From NCBI RefSeq assembly GCF_040939785.1, contig NZ_CP162553.1, positions 992,001 to 1,056,000 of the forward strand: a stretch of 64,000 nt of DNA, given 5' to 3'. Under the pieces are notes generated by a model. It made no database searches. It saw nothing but the letters and a program-made list of their open reading frames with translations, and had not been told where the DNA came from. The DNA is from Bradyrhizobium lupini. Lineage in GTDB: Bacteria > Pseudomonadota > Alphaproteobacteria > Rhizobiales > Xanthobacteraceae. Positions 35,298-46,351 of the stretch are shown here, piece after piece; position 1 is the stretch's first letter, and each line of letters opens with the position of its first letter. The translations under genes were made by a program, and so were the position numbers.

Positions 35298-35621
35298 ATG
35301 TCGGGCCCGATCAGGCACATCGTGATGTGGCGGCTGCGCGGCGAGACGCCGGCGGAGCGTTCTGCCGCCCGGGTCAAGGTCAAGACCCTGTTCGAGGGGC
35401 TGCGCGGCCGGATCGACGGCCTCACCCATATCGAAGTCGGTCTCGATGTCAGCGATGTCGACTACGCCTGCGACGTCGTTCTGTTCTCCGAATTCACCGA
35501 CCACGCTGCGCTCGCGGCCTATGCCACCCACCCGGAACATCTGCGCGTGCGCGAGGCGCTGGGCGACTTGCGGATCGGACGCTTCCAGGTCGATTATCCC
35601 ATCAAAGAGACCGGCGCATGA
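35298..35621 (+). CDS. Dabb-family protein (dimeric alpha/beta barrel)
   Basis: A 107-residue Dabb protein: IRHIVMWRLRGET at the N-terminus, GLDVSDVDYACDVVLFSEF and LAAYATHPEHL are standard motifs. Members include enzymes that cyclise or isomerise small ligands and stress proteins of unknown function. It leads the plus-strand hydroxyquinol operon, with ATGA overlap to maleylacetate reductase, so a role in that pathway (isomerase or ligand-binding) is plausible. ATG 35298 is used, with AGGGAA upstream. Confidence 0.85.
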   Translation: MSGPIRHIVMWRLRGETPAERSAARVKVKTLFEGLRGRIDGLTHIEVGLDVSDVDYACDVVLFSEFTDHAALAAYATHPEHLRVREALGDLRIGRFQVDYPIKETGA

Positions 35622-36697
35622 TCGGTACGTTCACCTTTGAAAACCTGCCCTGCCGCGTCGTGTTCGGCAGCGGAGCTTTGGCCTCGGCCAAGGCCGAGGT
35701 CGAGCGGCTCGGTGGCAAGCGCGCCCTGGTGCTGACGACGCCGCAGCAGGAGGCGCAAGGCAAAAGTTTGGGCGCGGCGCTCGGTCCGCTCTACGGCGGC
35801 ATCTTTCCGGGCGCGACCATGCACACGCCGGTCGAGGTCACGGAGCGGGCGCTCGCGGCGATGAAGGCGTGCGAGGCCGACTGCGTCATTTCCCTCGGTG
35901 GCGGATCCACGACCGGCCTCGGCAAGGCGCTGGCCTTGCGCACCGGCATCAACCAGCTTTGCATTCCCACGACCTATGCCGGCTCGGAGATGACGCCGAT
36001 CGTCGGCCAGACCGAGAATGGCCTGAAGACCACGGTCCGCGACGCCGCCATCCTGCCGGAGACCGTGATCTACGATGTCGATCTCACTTTGACGCTGCCG
36101 GCGAGCCTGACCGCGACATCAGGCATCAACGCCATCGCACATGCGGTAGAAGCGCTCTACGCGCGCGACACCAATCCCGTCACCTCGCTGATGGCAGAAG
36201 AAGGCATTCGCGCCTTGGCGCGTGCCCTGCCCGCCATCGCCGCCAAGGGCGACGATCGCGAGGCTCGCACCGAAGCGCTCTATGGCGCCTGGCTGTGCGG
36301 CGTCTGCCTCGGCACCGTCGGCATGGCGCTGCATCACAAGCTCTGCCACACGCTCGGCGGCACCTTCGACCTGCCGCATGCCGAGACCCACACCATCGTG
36401 CTGCCGCACGCGCTGGCCTATAACGCGCCGGCCGTGCCCGATGCGATGGCGCGGATCTCACGCGCAATCGGCGCCGCCGATGCACCGCAAGGACTTTTCG
36501 AGCTCGCGAAGCGGCTGGGTGCGAAGGTCGCATTGCGCGACATCGGCATGCCCGAAGGCGGCATCGACAAGGCTGCCGACCTCGCGGTCACCAACGCCTA
36601 CTGGAACCCGCGCCCGCTCGAACGCGACGCCATCCGCGACCTGATCACGCGCGCCTGGGCCGGCGAGCCGCCCGGCGCCATCAAAACGGCAGTTTGA
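35618..36697 (+). CDS. Maleylacetate reductase
   Basis: A 359-residue iron-containing alcohol dehydrogenase-family enzyme. TFENLPCRVVFGSGAL is the characteristic N-terminus of maleylacetate reductases; SLGGGSTTGLGKALAL binds NAD(P); HHKLCHTLGG and LPHAETHTIVLPH hold the His-rich active site. It reduces maleylacetate to 3-oxoadipate, the step after hydroxyquinol 1,2-dioxygenase, which is encoded in this operon. ATG 35618 overlaps the Dabb stop (ATGA). Confidence 0.92.
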   Translation: MIGTFTFENLPCRVVFGSGALASAKAEVERLGGKRALVLTTPQQEAQGKSLGAALGPLYGGIFPGATMHTPVEVTERALAAMKACEADCVISLGGGSTTGLGKALALRTGINQLCIPTTYAGSEMTPIVGQTENGLKTTVRDAAILPETVIYDVDLTLTLPASLTATSGINAIAHAVEALYARDTNPVTSLMAEEGIRALARALPAIAAKGDDREARTEALYGAWLCGVCLGTVGMALHHKLCHTLGGTFDLPHAETHTIVLPHALAYNAPAVPDAMARISRAIGAADAPQGLFELAKRLGAKVALRDIGMPEGGIDKAADLAVTNAYWNPRPLERDAIRDLITRAWAGEPPGAIKTAV

Positions 36698-36701
36698 TTC
36701 G

Positions 36702-38072
36702 ATGCGGCGCACGCTCCTCAAATCCGCTGTCATCATCAGCATGGATGACACGATCGGCGATTTACCTGGCGGCGACGTGCTGATCGAGGGCAGCCGCATC
36801 GTTGACGTCCGTCCATCGATCGACGTCGGCGGCGCGGCCGAGACCGAGATCGTCGACGGCACCGGGCGCATCGTCATCCCCGGCCTGATCAACGCCCATA
36901 TGCACACCTGGCAGACGGGCTTACGCGGCTATGCCGCCAACTGGACGCTGCTGGAATATTTCCGCCGCATGCATGCGGGTCTCGCTACGGTCTTCAGGCC
37001 CGAGGACATTTATATCGCGACCTTGGTGGGCGCGCTGAACCAGATGAACCAGGGCACCACCACGCTGGCCGACTGGTGCCACAACAATCCGACGCCCGAT
37101 CATACCGACGCCGCCGTGCGCGGCCTGATCGAGAGCGGTATCCGTGCGGCCTTCTTCCACGGCTCGCCCAAGCCCGAACCGAAACCGGGCGAGCCGCACT
37201 TCTCGGAAGTGCCGCATCCACGCAATGAGGTCGAACGACTGCTGGCGGGGCCCCTCGCCGACCGCGACGGCCTCGTCACGCTCGGCCTTGCGATCCTGGG
37301 GCCACATTACTCGACGCTCGACGTCGCCATGCACGATTTCCGCATGGCGCACGAGCTCAAGCTGATCGCATCCATGCATCAGGGCGGTGGTCCCGCGAAG
37401 ACGCCCGGTGGCTGGGAGAAGCTGATCGGGGCGGGTCTAGTCGGCCCCGGCATCAACATCGTCCATGGCAATGACCTGCCTGACGAACTGCTGGACCGGA
37501 TGGTCGATCTCGGCGTCTCCTTCTCGGTGACGCCGGAGAACGAAATGATCCAGGGCCACGGCTTTCCGATCACCGGACGGCTGCTCAAGCGCGGCGTGCG
37601 GCCGACCATCGGCATCGATCTGGAATCCGTACTGGCGGGCGACCTCTTCTCCGCCGCGCGCGTTGCGCTCTCGATGCAGCGGGCGCTCGACAACGCCGAG
37701 TCGCGCAAGGCCAGCGGCACCATTCCGGCGACGACCACGATCCCCGTCCGCGAGGCGCTGCGCTGGATCACGACGGAAGGCGCCCGCATGCTCGGCCGCG
37801 AGGACCAGATCGGCTCGCTGACACCGGGCAAGCTCGCCGACCTCGTCATCATCAATTGCTCCGATCTCAACCTCGTCCCGGTGCACGATCCCGTTTCCAC
37901 CGTGGTGATGCAGACGAGCCTTGCCAATATCGAGGCCGTGATGATCGGCGGCGTGTGGAAGAAGCGGAATGGTCGGCTGCTGGCCGAGGGCCTGGGGGCG
38001 AAGAAGGAACTGCTCGTGCAATCCGGCCGGCGACTGGTGCACGACATCGAACGACAGGGACACGCCGCCTGA
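36702..38072 (+). CDS. Amidohydrolase of the chlorohydrolase/cytosine deaminase-like family
   Basis: A 456-residue metal-dependent hydrolase. IPGLINAHMHTWQTGLRG carries the HxH metal pair (His66, His68); later SMHQGG, INIVHGNDL and IGIDLESV correspond to the further His and Asp positions of the ATZ/TRZ group; the C-terminus has GSLTPGKLADLVIIN. Relatives deaminate or dechlorinate s-triazines, guanine or related N-heterocycles. Placed between maleylacetate reductase and the dioxygenase, it probably removes an amino or other leaving group from a pathway intermediate. Four bases separate it from the gene upstream. Confidence 0.88.
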   Translation: MRRTLLKSAVIISMDDTIGDLPGGDVLIEGSRIVDVRPSIDVGGAAETEIVDGTGRIVIPGLINAHMHTWQTGLRGYAANWTLLEYFRRMHAGLATVFRPEDIYIATLVGALNQMNQGTTTLADWCHNNPTPDHTDAAVRGLIESGIRAAFFHGSPKPEPKPGEPHFSEVPHPRNEVERLLAGPLADRDGLVTLGLAILGPHYSTLDVAMHDFRMAHELKLIASMHQGGGPAKTPGGWEKLIGAGLVGPGINIVHGNDLPDELLDRMVDLGVSFSVTPENEMIQGHGFPITGRLLKRGVRPTIGIDLESVLAGDLFSAARVALSMQRALDNAESRKASGTIPATTTIPVREALRWITTEGARMLGREDQIGSLTPGKLADLVIINCSDLNLVPVHDPVSTVVMQTSLANIEAVMIGGVWKKRNGRLLAEGLGAKKELLVQSGRRLVHDIERQGHAA

Positions 38073-38092
38073 GGGCGTCAAGGACAACAACA

Positions 38093-38995
38093 ATGACGGA
38101 CGCTTCGAAACACATCGCTTTCATCGGGATCGGCAAGATGGGCTTGCCGATGTCGGTGCTCGTCGCCAAGGCCGGTTATGCGGTGACCGCGTTCGACCGG
38201 AGCGCCGCACGGCTCGAGGAGGCTCGCACGCAAGGCATTTCGATTGCCGCTTCACCGGCCGAGGCCGTGGACGGCAAGGCCGCGATCGTCACGTCCTTGC
38301 CCGATGACGCTGCCTTGCGCGGCGCATTGCTCGGCCCAACCGGCCTCATCGCCGCGATGGCGGCTGGATCTGTTGTGATCGAGACCAGCACCGTGAGCGT
38401 CGAGGCGTCCGCAGAGGTCGACGCCGCCGCCCAGGCGCGCGGTGTCTTCTACCTGCGGGCGCCGGTCTCGGGCAATGCCAGTATCGTCCACACCGGCGCG
38501 CTGAGCTGCTTCGTCTCGGGCCCGGAGGACGCCTACGAAAACGCAAAGCCGCTGCTTGCCGCCTTCACCCGCGCCCAGACCTATCTTGGGCCCGGCGAGG
38601 AAGCGCGATATGCGAAGCTTGCGGTCAATCTGATGATCGCGGTGTCGGCCGCGATGATGGCGGAGAGTCTGGCGCTGGCGCGCAAGGGCGGCATCGGCTG
38701 GCAGGACATTCTGAAAGTCCTCGACGACAGCGCGGTCGCCTCGCCGATGGTGAAATACAAGACCGCGCCGCTGCGCAGCCGCGATTTCGACTCGACTTTC
38801 TCCTGCAGGCAGATGGCCAAGGATCTCGATCTGATCCTCGGTGCCGGCCACGCCGTCGGCGTGCCGCTTCAGCTCGCGGCCCAGGTGCGCGAGACCTATG
38901 GCTCGCTGGTCGCGCAGGGCGACGGCGACGCCGACTTCATCGCGACCGTCAAGCACCTCGAGCGGCTGTCCGGCCTTGGCGAGCCCAAACTCTGA
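38093..38995 (+). CDS. NAD(P)-dependent oxidoreductase (3-hydroxyisobutyrate dehydrogenase family)
   Basis: A 300-residue beta-hydroxyacid dehydrogenase. IAFIGIGKMGLPMSVLVAKA is the NAD-binding N-terminus, LRAPVSGNASIVHTGALS the substrate loop, and KLAVNLMIA contains the catalytic Lys. Members oxidise 3-hydroxyisobutyrate, tartronate semialdehyde and similar acids. It likely acts on a hydroxyacid from the same pathway. ATG 38093 is preceded by AAGGA, 20 bases after the amidohydrolase stop. Confidence 0.9.
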   Translation: MTDASKHIAFIGIGKMGLPMSVLVAKAGYAVTAFDRSAARLEEARTQGISIAASPAEAVDGKAAIVTSLPDDAALRGALLGPTGLIAAMAAGSVVIETSTVSVEASAEVDAAAQARGVFYLRAPVSGNASIVHTGALSCFVSGPEDAYENAKPLLAAFTRAQTYLGPGEEARYAKLAVNLMIAVSAAMMAESLALARKGGIGWQDILKVLDDSAVASPMVKYKTAPLRSRDFDSTFSCRQMAKDLDLILGAGHAVGVPLQLAAQVRETYGSLVAQGDGDADFIATVKHLERLSGLGEPKL

Positions 38996-39010
38996 TTCAC
39001 GGAGGCACCT

Positions 39011-39895
39011 ATGCGAAATTTCAACGAGAACACGATCACGGACGCGGTGCTGGATCGGATCGCAGGCGCGACCGATCCGCGGATCAAGCAGGTCAGCGAA
39101 GCGCTGGTGCGCCACCTTCATGCCTTCGTCCGCGAGGTGCGACCGACCCAGAAGGAATGGGAATACGGCATCGAGTTCCTGACCCGCACCGGCCACATGT
39201 GCGACGACAAGCGCCAGGAGTTCATCCTGCTGTCGGACGCGCTCGGCGTCTCCATGCTGGTCGACGCGATCAATCATCCCGTGCCGGAAGGCGCCACCGA
39301 AACCACGGTGCTCGGTCCGTTCTTCGTGCAGGCGTCGCCCGAGAAAGACAACGGCGCTGACATCTCCGGCCCGATGGAAGGCGATCCGATGCTCGTCACC
39401 GGCTCGGTGTCGACCGTCGACGGACGGCCGCTTGCCGGCGCCGTCGTGGATGTCTGGCATTCCGACGATGATGGCTATTACGACGTGCAGCAGCTCGACA
39501 AGATCGGCGATCTTGCGATGCGGGCGCGCTTCCACACCGACCAGAACGGCCGCTTCAATTTCTGGTCGATCAAGCCGGCTGCCTATCCGATCCCACATGA
39601 CGGCACAGTTGGGGACATGCTGGCGGTCCAGGGCCGCCATCCCTGGCGCCCGGCGCACGTGCATTTCATGATCTCGGCGCCCGGCTTCGAGCAACTCGTG
39701 ACCCATGTGTTCGTGGCCGGCGACCAGTATCTCGACAGCGACGTGGTGTTCGGCGTCAAGGACAGCCTGATCCGCGAATTTGTGCAGTGCCCGCCCGGCC
39801 GTGCGCCCGATGGTCGCATGGTAGACATCGAGTATTTTCACCTCAACTATGATTTCGGCCTGAAGCAGGTCGCTAGCAGCGCAAGAGCCGCTTAA
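39011..39895 (+). CDS. Intradiol dioxygenase, hydroxyquinol 1,2-dioxygenase type
   Basis: A 294-residue non-haem Fe(III) dioxygenase. The N-terminal dimerisation helix region is present, followed by VLGPFFVQASPEKDNGADI and the intradiol core GAVVDVWHSDDDGYYDVQ. Likely Fe ligands are a Tyr at 156/157, Tyr192 (AAYPIPHDG) and His216/His218 (PAHVHFMI). The similarity to the hydroxyquinol group and the operon's maleylacetate reductase argue for cleavage of benzene-1,2,4-triol to 3-hydroxymuconate/maleylacetate. Catechol is the main alternative. Strong GGAGG before ATG 39011. Confidence 0.9.
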   Translation: MRNFNENTITDAVLDRIAGATDPRIKQVSEALVRHLHAFVREVRPTQKEWEYGIEFLTRTGHMCDDKRQEFILLSDALGVSMLVDAINHPVPEGATETTVLGPFFVQASPEKDNGADISGPMEGDPMLVTGSVSTVDGRPLAGAVVDVWHSDDDGYYDVQQLDKIGDLAMRARFHTDQNGRFNFWSIKPAAYPIPHDGTVGDMLAVQGRHPWRPAHVHFMISAPGFEQLVTHVFVAGDQYLDSDVVFGVKDSLIREFVQCPPGRAPDGRMVDIEYFHLNYDFGLKQVASSARAA

Positions 39896-39952
39896 GCTGA
39901 ACGACGGCGGACCAGACAAGAGTCCGACAACAGGGCCAGACAGGGAGTAAGA

Positions 39953-41343
39953 ATGGGACCGCGAGTCAGCACGAGCATATTGGCCGATCGCCTCACAGGC
40001 ATGATCGGCCCGCGCGCGAGCGTCGCGCGTGGCGTGCTCGATCAGCATGGGCAGAGCGAGTCGCATTATCGCAACCTGCCGCCCGACATCGTCGTCTTCC
40101 CTGAAACCACGCAGGAAGTCGCGGAGATCGTCAAGCTGTGCGCTGGCGCGAATATGCCCATCGTACCGTTCGGCGCCGGGACCTCGCTCGAAGGCAATGC
40201 GGCCGCGGTCGCGGGCGGCGTCTGCTTCGACTTCGCACGCATGAACAAGGTGCTGACGGTGCACGATAGCGACATGGACGTCGTCGTGCAGCCCGGCATC
40301 ACCCGAAAGCAGCTCAATGCGGAGCTGCGCGGCACCGGGCTTTTCTTTCCGATCGATCCCGGCGCCGACGCCTCGATCGGCGGCATGACGTCCACGCGAG
40401 CTTCCGGCACGATGGCGGTGCGCTACGGCACCATGAAGGACAACGTCATGGCGCTGGAGGTGGTTCTGGCCGACGGCCGCGTGATCCGGACCGCCAGACG
40501 CGCGCGCAAGTCAGCCGCCGGTTATGACCTGACGCGCATGTTCGTCGGCGCCGAGGGCACGCTCGGACTCATCACCGAAATCACGCTGAAGGTGCATCCC
40601 GTGCCGCAGGCGATCTCGGCCGCGGTTTGCAGCTTCGACACCCTGCACAACGCCGTGGACACCGCGATCTCCGTGATCCAGTCCGCGATCCCCATCGCGC
40701 GTATCGAGTTGCTCGACGACGTCATGATGCGCGGCATCAACGCCTACGCGAAGCTCGGCTATCGCGAAGCCCCGACGCTGTTCTTTGAATTCCATGGTTC
40801 CGAGACTTCCGTCGCCGAGCAGGCCGAGGCCGCACAGGCCATCGCCGCCGACCATGGCGGCCACGGCTTTGCCTGGTCCAAGGCACCGGAGGATCGCAGC
40901 CGGCTCTGGCACGCCCGCGACAACACGCTCTATGCGGGCCTGGGCCTGCGCCCCGGCGCGCGTGCCGTGATCACCGACGTCTGCGTGCCGATCTCGCGAC
41001 TGGCGGAATGCCTCACGGATACCCGGCGCGACGCGGACGAGCACGGTTTTACGGCGCCGATCGTCGGGCATGTCGGCGACGGCAATTTCCACATGCTGAT
41101 TCTGATCGATCCGGCCAGGCCCGAGGAAGCCGAAGGCGCCAAGGCGCTGCAGGCCCGCATGGTCGCCCGCGCGATTGCCATGGACGGCACCTGCACCGGC
41201 GAGCACGGCATTGGGCTCGGCAAGATCGATTATCTCACCGACGAGCTCGGCGAGGCCGTCGATGTGATGCGGTCGATCAAGACCGCGCTCGACCCTGACG
41301 GACTGATGAACCCCGGAAAGATCTTTGCAGGCGGAGCGCAGGC

Positions 41344-41347
<4 letters not shown>
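39953..41347 (+). CDS. FAD-linked oxidase, D-2-hydroxyacid (D-lactate/glycolate) dehydrogenase family
   Basis: A 464-residue flavoprotein of the GlcD/D-lactate dehydrogenase (cytochrome) group. PIVPFGAGTSLEGNAAAV and DPGADASIGGMTSTRASGT form the FAD-binding PCMH domain; GHVGDGNFHMLILIDP holds the metal/substrate His, and GEHGIGLGKIDYL is the C-terminal signature. It oxidises D-2-hydroxyacids to 2-oxoacids. Its stop overlaps the ABC ATPase start. A D-mandelate-like substrate would feed the benzoylformate decarboxylase of the neighbouring cluster, but this is inference. Confidence 0.88.
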
Positions 41348-42862
<1,515 letters not shown>

Positions 42863-42870
<8 letters not shown>

Positions 42871-43813
42871 GGCCGCGGTCGTCTCTCAACCGAATCCGCT
42901 GCAACGGATTCCCGGCGTTGCCATCGTGCTGGTGCTGCTGATCGCGCTGTTCAGCACGATCGCGCCCGGCTTCCTGTCGGTCGCCAACCTCTCCAACGTG
43001 CTGGTGCAGTCGACGATCCTGACCATGCTCGCGCTGCCGATGACCTTGATCATCATGACCGAGGGGCTGGATCTGTCGATGGGCGCGGTGCTGACGCTGA
43101 CCTCGCTCTGCGTCGCCATCGTCTCGCTCACCACCCACTCGATGTTGCTCGGCCTCGGTGCCGGGCTCCTCGTCGGCGCGGCCTTCGGCTTCGCCAATGG
43201 CTGGCTGGTCGCCATCGTGGGCATCCCGCCCTTCGTTGCGACCTTGGGCACGCTCGGCATGGCGCAGGGCCTATCGCTGATCGTCAGCGACGGCCACAGC
43301 GTGGTCGGCATCCCCCACAGCGTGCGCGACATCTATTCGGCGACGCTTTTGGGAATTCCCGTGCCGATCGTGATGGCACTCGTGACCTACGCGGTCTTCC
43401 ACGGCCTGCTCTATCACACCCGCTTCGGCACCTACATCTTCGCGCTCGGCGGCAACCGCGAGGCGCTGCGCTACGCCGGCCTCTCACCGAACAAGCTGCT
43501 GATCGCGGTCTATGCGATCGGCGGCGCCATGGCCGGCATCGCCGGCCTCTTGATGACTGCGCGGATGAATTCCGGGCATCCAACCGCGGGCCTCGGTCTC
43601 GAATTCGATGCGATCGCGGCCGTCGCCGTCGGCGGCACATCGTTCGAGCGCGGCAATGGCTGGCTGCTCGGCACGCTGCTCGGGGTGCTCTCGGTCGGCG
43701 TGCTGCGCAACGGGCTGAACCTGATCTCGCTGCCGTCCTCGGTGCAGGTCGCAAGCGTCGGCGTCCTCGTCATCGTTGCCCTCTTCCTTGACGGCCTGCG
43801 GAGCCGCGCATGA
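42863..43813 (+). CDS. Sugar-type ABC transporter permease (RbsC-like), first
   Basis: A 316-residue permease with 8-10 hydrophobic helices. LSNVLVQSTILTMLALPMTL and TEGLDLSMGAVLTL are standard RbsC motifs, and FALGGNREALRYAGL carries the family's AxGGNxxAARxSGI element. It overlaps the ATPase by eight bases and the second permease by four. Two different permeases suggest a heterodimeric channel. Confidence 0.92.
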
Positions 43814-44787
43814 CCGACATCAGCAAAGACGCCATCGCGCCGCCCCGCTCGTTCCTGTCGCAGGACGCGATCCAAATGTTCTATCGCCTGCTTGCGGCGC
43901 TGCTGATTTGTGCGGTGCTCGCCGTGCTCAGCGATTCCTTCCTGAGCCTCGGCAACATTCTCAATGTGCTCAGGCAGGCGAGCCTGACCTTCTTCATCGC
44001 CTCCGGCCTGACCCTGGTGGTGCTGACCGCGGGCCTCGATCTCTCCGTCGGCGCCAATGTGGCGCTGTCCGCCTGCATCGCCGGGACCGTGATCCACAAG
44101 ACCGGCTCGCCGGCGCTCGGCATACTCACGGGGCTTGCCTGCGGCGGCATCGTTGGGCTCCTCAACGGCGTCATGGTCACCGCGCTGCGCATCCCCTCCT
44201 TCATCGCCACTTACGGCATGCTCTGGGTGCTGAACGGCCTCACCTATTGGTACATGGCGGGCGAAACCCTTCACGGCTTCCCGGCCGGCTTCCGCCAGAT
44301 CGGCAGCGGCTATCTATTCGGCCTGCCGATCCCGGTCTATCTGCTGCTGGTGTTCCTCGGGATCGGAACGCTGTTTGCGCAGCGAACGATCTGGGGCCAG
44401 GAGATCTACGCGATCGGCGCCAATCCGGTCGCGGCGCGGCTCTCCGGCATTCCGGTCGCCCGACGCCTGCTGCTGGTCTACGCCGTCTCCGGCACCATGG
44501 CGGGGCTCGCCTCGATCATCTTCCTGTCGCGGCTCAATTCGGCCGAGGCCGACATCGGCGAAAGCCTGACGCTGCCCGCGATCGCCGCGGTGCTGATCGG
44601 CGGCACCTCGCTGTTTGGCGGCGTCGGTACCGTGTTCGGCACCTTCATCGGCGCACTGATCCTGACGCTGGTGCTGAACGGCATGAACCTCTTGTCGGTC
44701 AGCGCCAACTGGCAGCCGATCGTCACCGGCATCATCGTCATTCTCGCGGTCTGGCTCGACATGAAGACCCGCCGCCGCGCGCAATGA
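43810..44787 (+). CDS. Sugar-type ABC transporter permease (RbsC-like), second
   Basis: A 325-residue paralogue of the first permease: VVLTAGLDLSVGANVAL and YAIGANPVAARLSGIPV are the conserved segments, and GGTSLFGGVGTVFGTFIGA the C-terminal one. Start at ATG 43810 overlaps the upstream stop. Together with the fused ATPase and the periplasmic protein downstream it forms one complete importer. Confidence 0.92.
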   Translation: MTDISKDAIAPPRSFLSQDAIQMFYRLLAALLICAVLAVLSDSFLSLGNILNVLRQASLTFFIASGLTLVVLTAGLDLSVGANVALSACIAGTVIHKTGSPALGILTGLACGGIVGLLNGVMVTALRIPSFIATYGMLWVLNGLTYWYMAGETLHGFPAGFRQIGSGYLFGLPIPVYLLLVFLGIGTLFAQRTIWGQEIYAIGANPVAARLSGIPVARRLLLVYAVSGTMAGLASIIFLSRLNSAEADIGESLTLPAIAAVLIGGTSLFGGVGTVFGTFIGALILTLVLNGMNLLSVSANWQPIVTGIIVILAVWLDMKTRRRAQ

Positions 44788-44829
44788 GTTCTTGAACGAC
44801 CAACAAGCAAAACGAGGGATGGAGGCAAC

Positions 44830-45804
44830 ATGAAACAGACACTGGGCTATTTGGCGCTGCCGCTGCTGATGGCGGCTGCGCTCACCACGCAAGCGCGAGC
44901 CGACGGCGAGACCATCGCCGTCTTCACCAAGAACCAGACCAACCCGTTCTTCCAGACGGTGCGAGTCGGCGCGGACAACATGGCGAAGACGCTGAACGCC
45001 AAGACGCTGCAGTACATCCCGACCAAGCCCGACAGCATTCCGGAGCAGCTCAGCCAGATCGAAGACGTCGTGGTGAAGAAGCCGAGCGCCATCGTCTTCA
45101 CGCCGGTCGACTACAAGGCGATGGTGCCGGGCGTCGAGAAGATCAACGACGCCAAGATCCCCGTCGTCAACATCACCGACCGCTCGGCCGGCGGCAAGTT
45201 CCTGTCCTTCGTCGGCGCCGACGATTACAGCCTCGGGCTCGAGACCGCGCGCTTCCTGCTCAAGACGCTCGGCGGCAAGGGCAACATCGTCATCATCGAG
45301 GGCGTCAAGGGCTCGCTGACCAATGTCGACCGCGTCCGCGGCTTCAACGACGCGTTGAAGGAAAACGCCGGTGCGAAACTGCTGGCCTCGCAGCCCGGCA
45401 ATTACCAGCGGCTCCAGGCGCTCCAGGTGATGGAGAATCTGATGCAGTCGAACGCGCAGATCGACGGCGTGCTCGCCGCCAACGACGCCATGGCGGTCGG
45501 CGCGATCGAGGCCCTCGACGGCGCCAACCGCAAGGCGCAGGTGATCGGCATCAACGGCACCAAGGAAGCGATCGACGCGATCAAGTCCGGCAAGCTGCTC
45601 GCGAGCGGCGATTACAACGGATTCTTTCAAGGCTGCCTCGGCACCATGATGGCGATCCGCTCCTTGCGCAACCAGCCCGTCATTGCTGAGATCGTGCTGA
45701 AGCCGACCGTGATCACCAAGGACAATTACCAGCCGTTCGACGTGCCGCTGGAGCAACGGAGCTGCCCGACTTTCGAAGAAGCCAGCAAGCTCGGCGGCAA
45801 GTAA
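44830..45804 (+). CDS. Periplasmic sugar-binding protein of the ABC importer (RbsB-like)
   Basis: A 324-residue periplasmic protein. A signal peptide (MKQTLGYLALPLLMAAALTT, cleaved after an Ala-rich ARA-type site) precedes ETIAVFTKNQTNPFFQTVRV, the family 4-type start. VLAANDAMAVGAIEAL and GINGTKEAIDAIKSGKL are typical hinge and pocket regions. Ligand could be a sugar, or an aromatic glycoside-like or cyclitol compound given the operon. GGAGG precedes ATG 44830. Confidence 0.92.
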   Translation: MKQTLGYLALPLLMAAALTTQARADGETIAVFTKNQTNPFFQTVRVGADNMAKTLNAKTLQYIPTKPDSIPEQLSQIEDVVVKKPSAIVFTPVDYKAMVPGVEKINDAKIPVVNITDRSAGGKFLSFVGADDYSLGLETARFLLKTLGGKGNIVIIEGVKGSLTNVDRVRGFNDALKENAGAKLLASQPGNYQRLQALQVMENLMQSNAQIDGVLAANDAMAVGAIEALDGANRKAQVIGINGTKEAIDAIKSGKLLASGDYNGFFQGCLGTMMAIRSLRNQPVIAEIVLKPTVITKDNYQPFDVPLEQRSCPTFEEASKLGGK

Positions 45805-45884
45805 CCAACCGCCGCCATCACGACAAGCCCGGACGGCCGCAGCCGCGGCCGTCCCAAGAAAACGTGATATAAACGGAGACCATC

Positions 45885-46172
45885 ATGCTGTTCGCCATTC
45901 ACGCCCTCGACCGCGCCGGCGCGCTGCCGATCCGGCTCGCCAATTACGACGCCCACAAGGCTTTCCTGAGCGACACCTCGCGCTTCGGCGTCAAGATCGT
46001 GATGTCAGGGCCGCTGGTCTCCGACGACGGCGAGAGGATGATTGGCAGCCTGTTCCTGATCGAGGCGCCCGGCCGCAGCGAGGTCGAGGCTTTCAACCAA
46101 GCCGATCCGTTTGCCGCGGCCGACATCTGGGAAAAGGTCACGATCACGGGCTTCCTGCGCCGCCAGGGTTGA
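45885..46172 (+). CDS. YciI-family protein
   Basis: A 95-residue YciI-like dimeric alpha/beta-barrel protein: LFAIHALDRAGALPIRL, then FLSDTSRFGVKIVMSGPLV and GSLFLIEAPGRSEVEAF. YciI proteins share their fold with Dabb and muconolactone isomerase and often sit in catabolic operons; an isomerase or hydrolase role is possible but unproven. It is the last gene of the plus-strand unit; a hairpin follows 24 bases after the stop. Confidence 0.88.
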   Translation: MLFAIHALDRAGALPIRLANYDAHKAFLSDTSRFGVKIVMSGPLVSDDGERMIGSLFLIEAPGRSEVEAFNQADPFAAADIWEKVTITGFLRRQG

Positions 46173-46184
46173 AGGCGGCTAAAA

Positions 46185-46351
46185 CAAAAAACGCGAAAAC
46201 AACCCCATGCACAGTAGAATGAGGTTGTTTTTACACATGAATTTTCGTCGCAAACGTTTTTGACTCGTCGGGCAAAACAGGAGCAGAGTGTCATCCTCGC
46301 CCGATTGACGCCCCTGCGCCTCGATCCAGAGCTTTGCGACCGCCCAGACGG
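46185..46351. other. AT-rich spacer between convergent operons, possible dispersed repeat
   Basis: A clearly AT-rich stretch holding the hairpin described separately and a sequence around 46230-46300 that resembles a short repeat I associate with Bradyrhizobium intergenic regions. No gene was seen. Confidence 0.45.
46196..46231. terminator. Candidate bidirectional terminator hairpin
   Basis: AAAACAACC (46196-46204) and GGTTGTTTT (46223-46231) are perfect 9-base arms around an 18-base loop, followed by T on the plus strand and by T-rich sequence on the minus strand. It sits between the convergent YciI and oligopeptide-transporter operons, as expected for a shared terminator. The long loop and A/T-rich stem make it weaker than a classic intrinsic terminator. 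Confidence 0.5.

Noticed and set aside
38252..40264. Long open frame of 670 codons on the minus strand, antisense to the hydroxyquinol dioxygenase region
   Set aside because: It overlaps well-supported plus-strand genes and has no recognisable domain; such long antisense frames are a by-product of high GC codon use.
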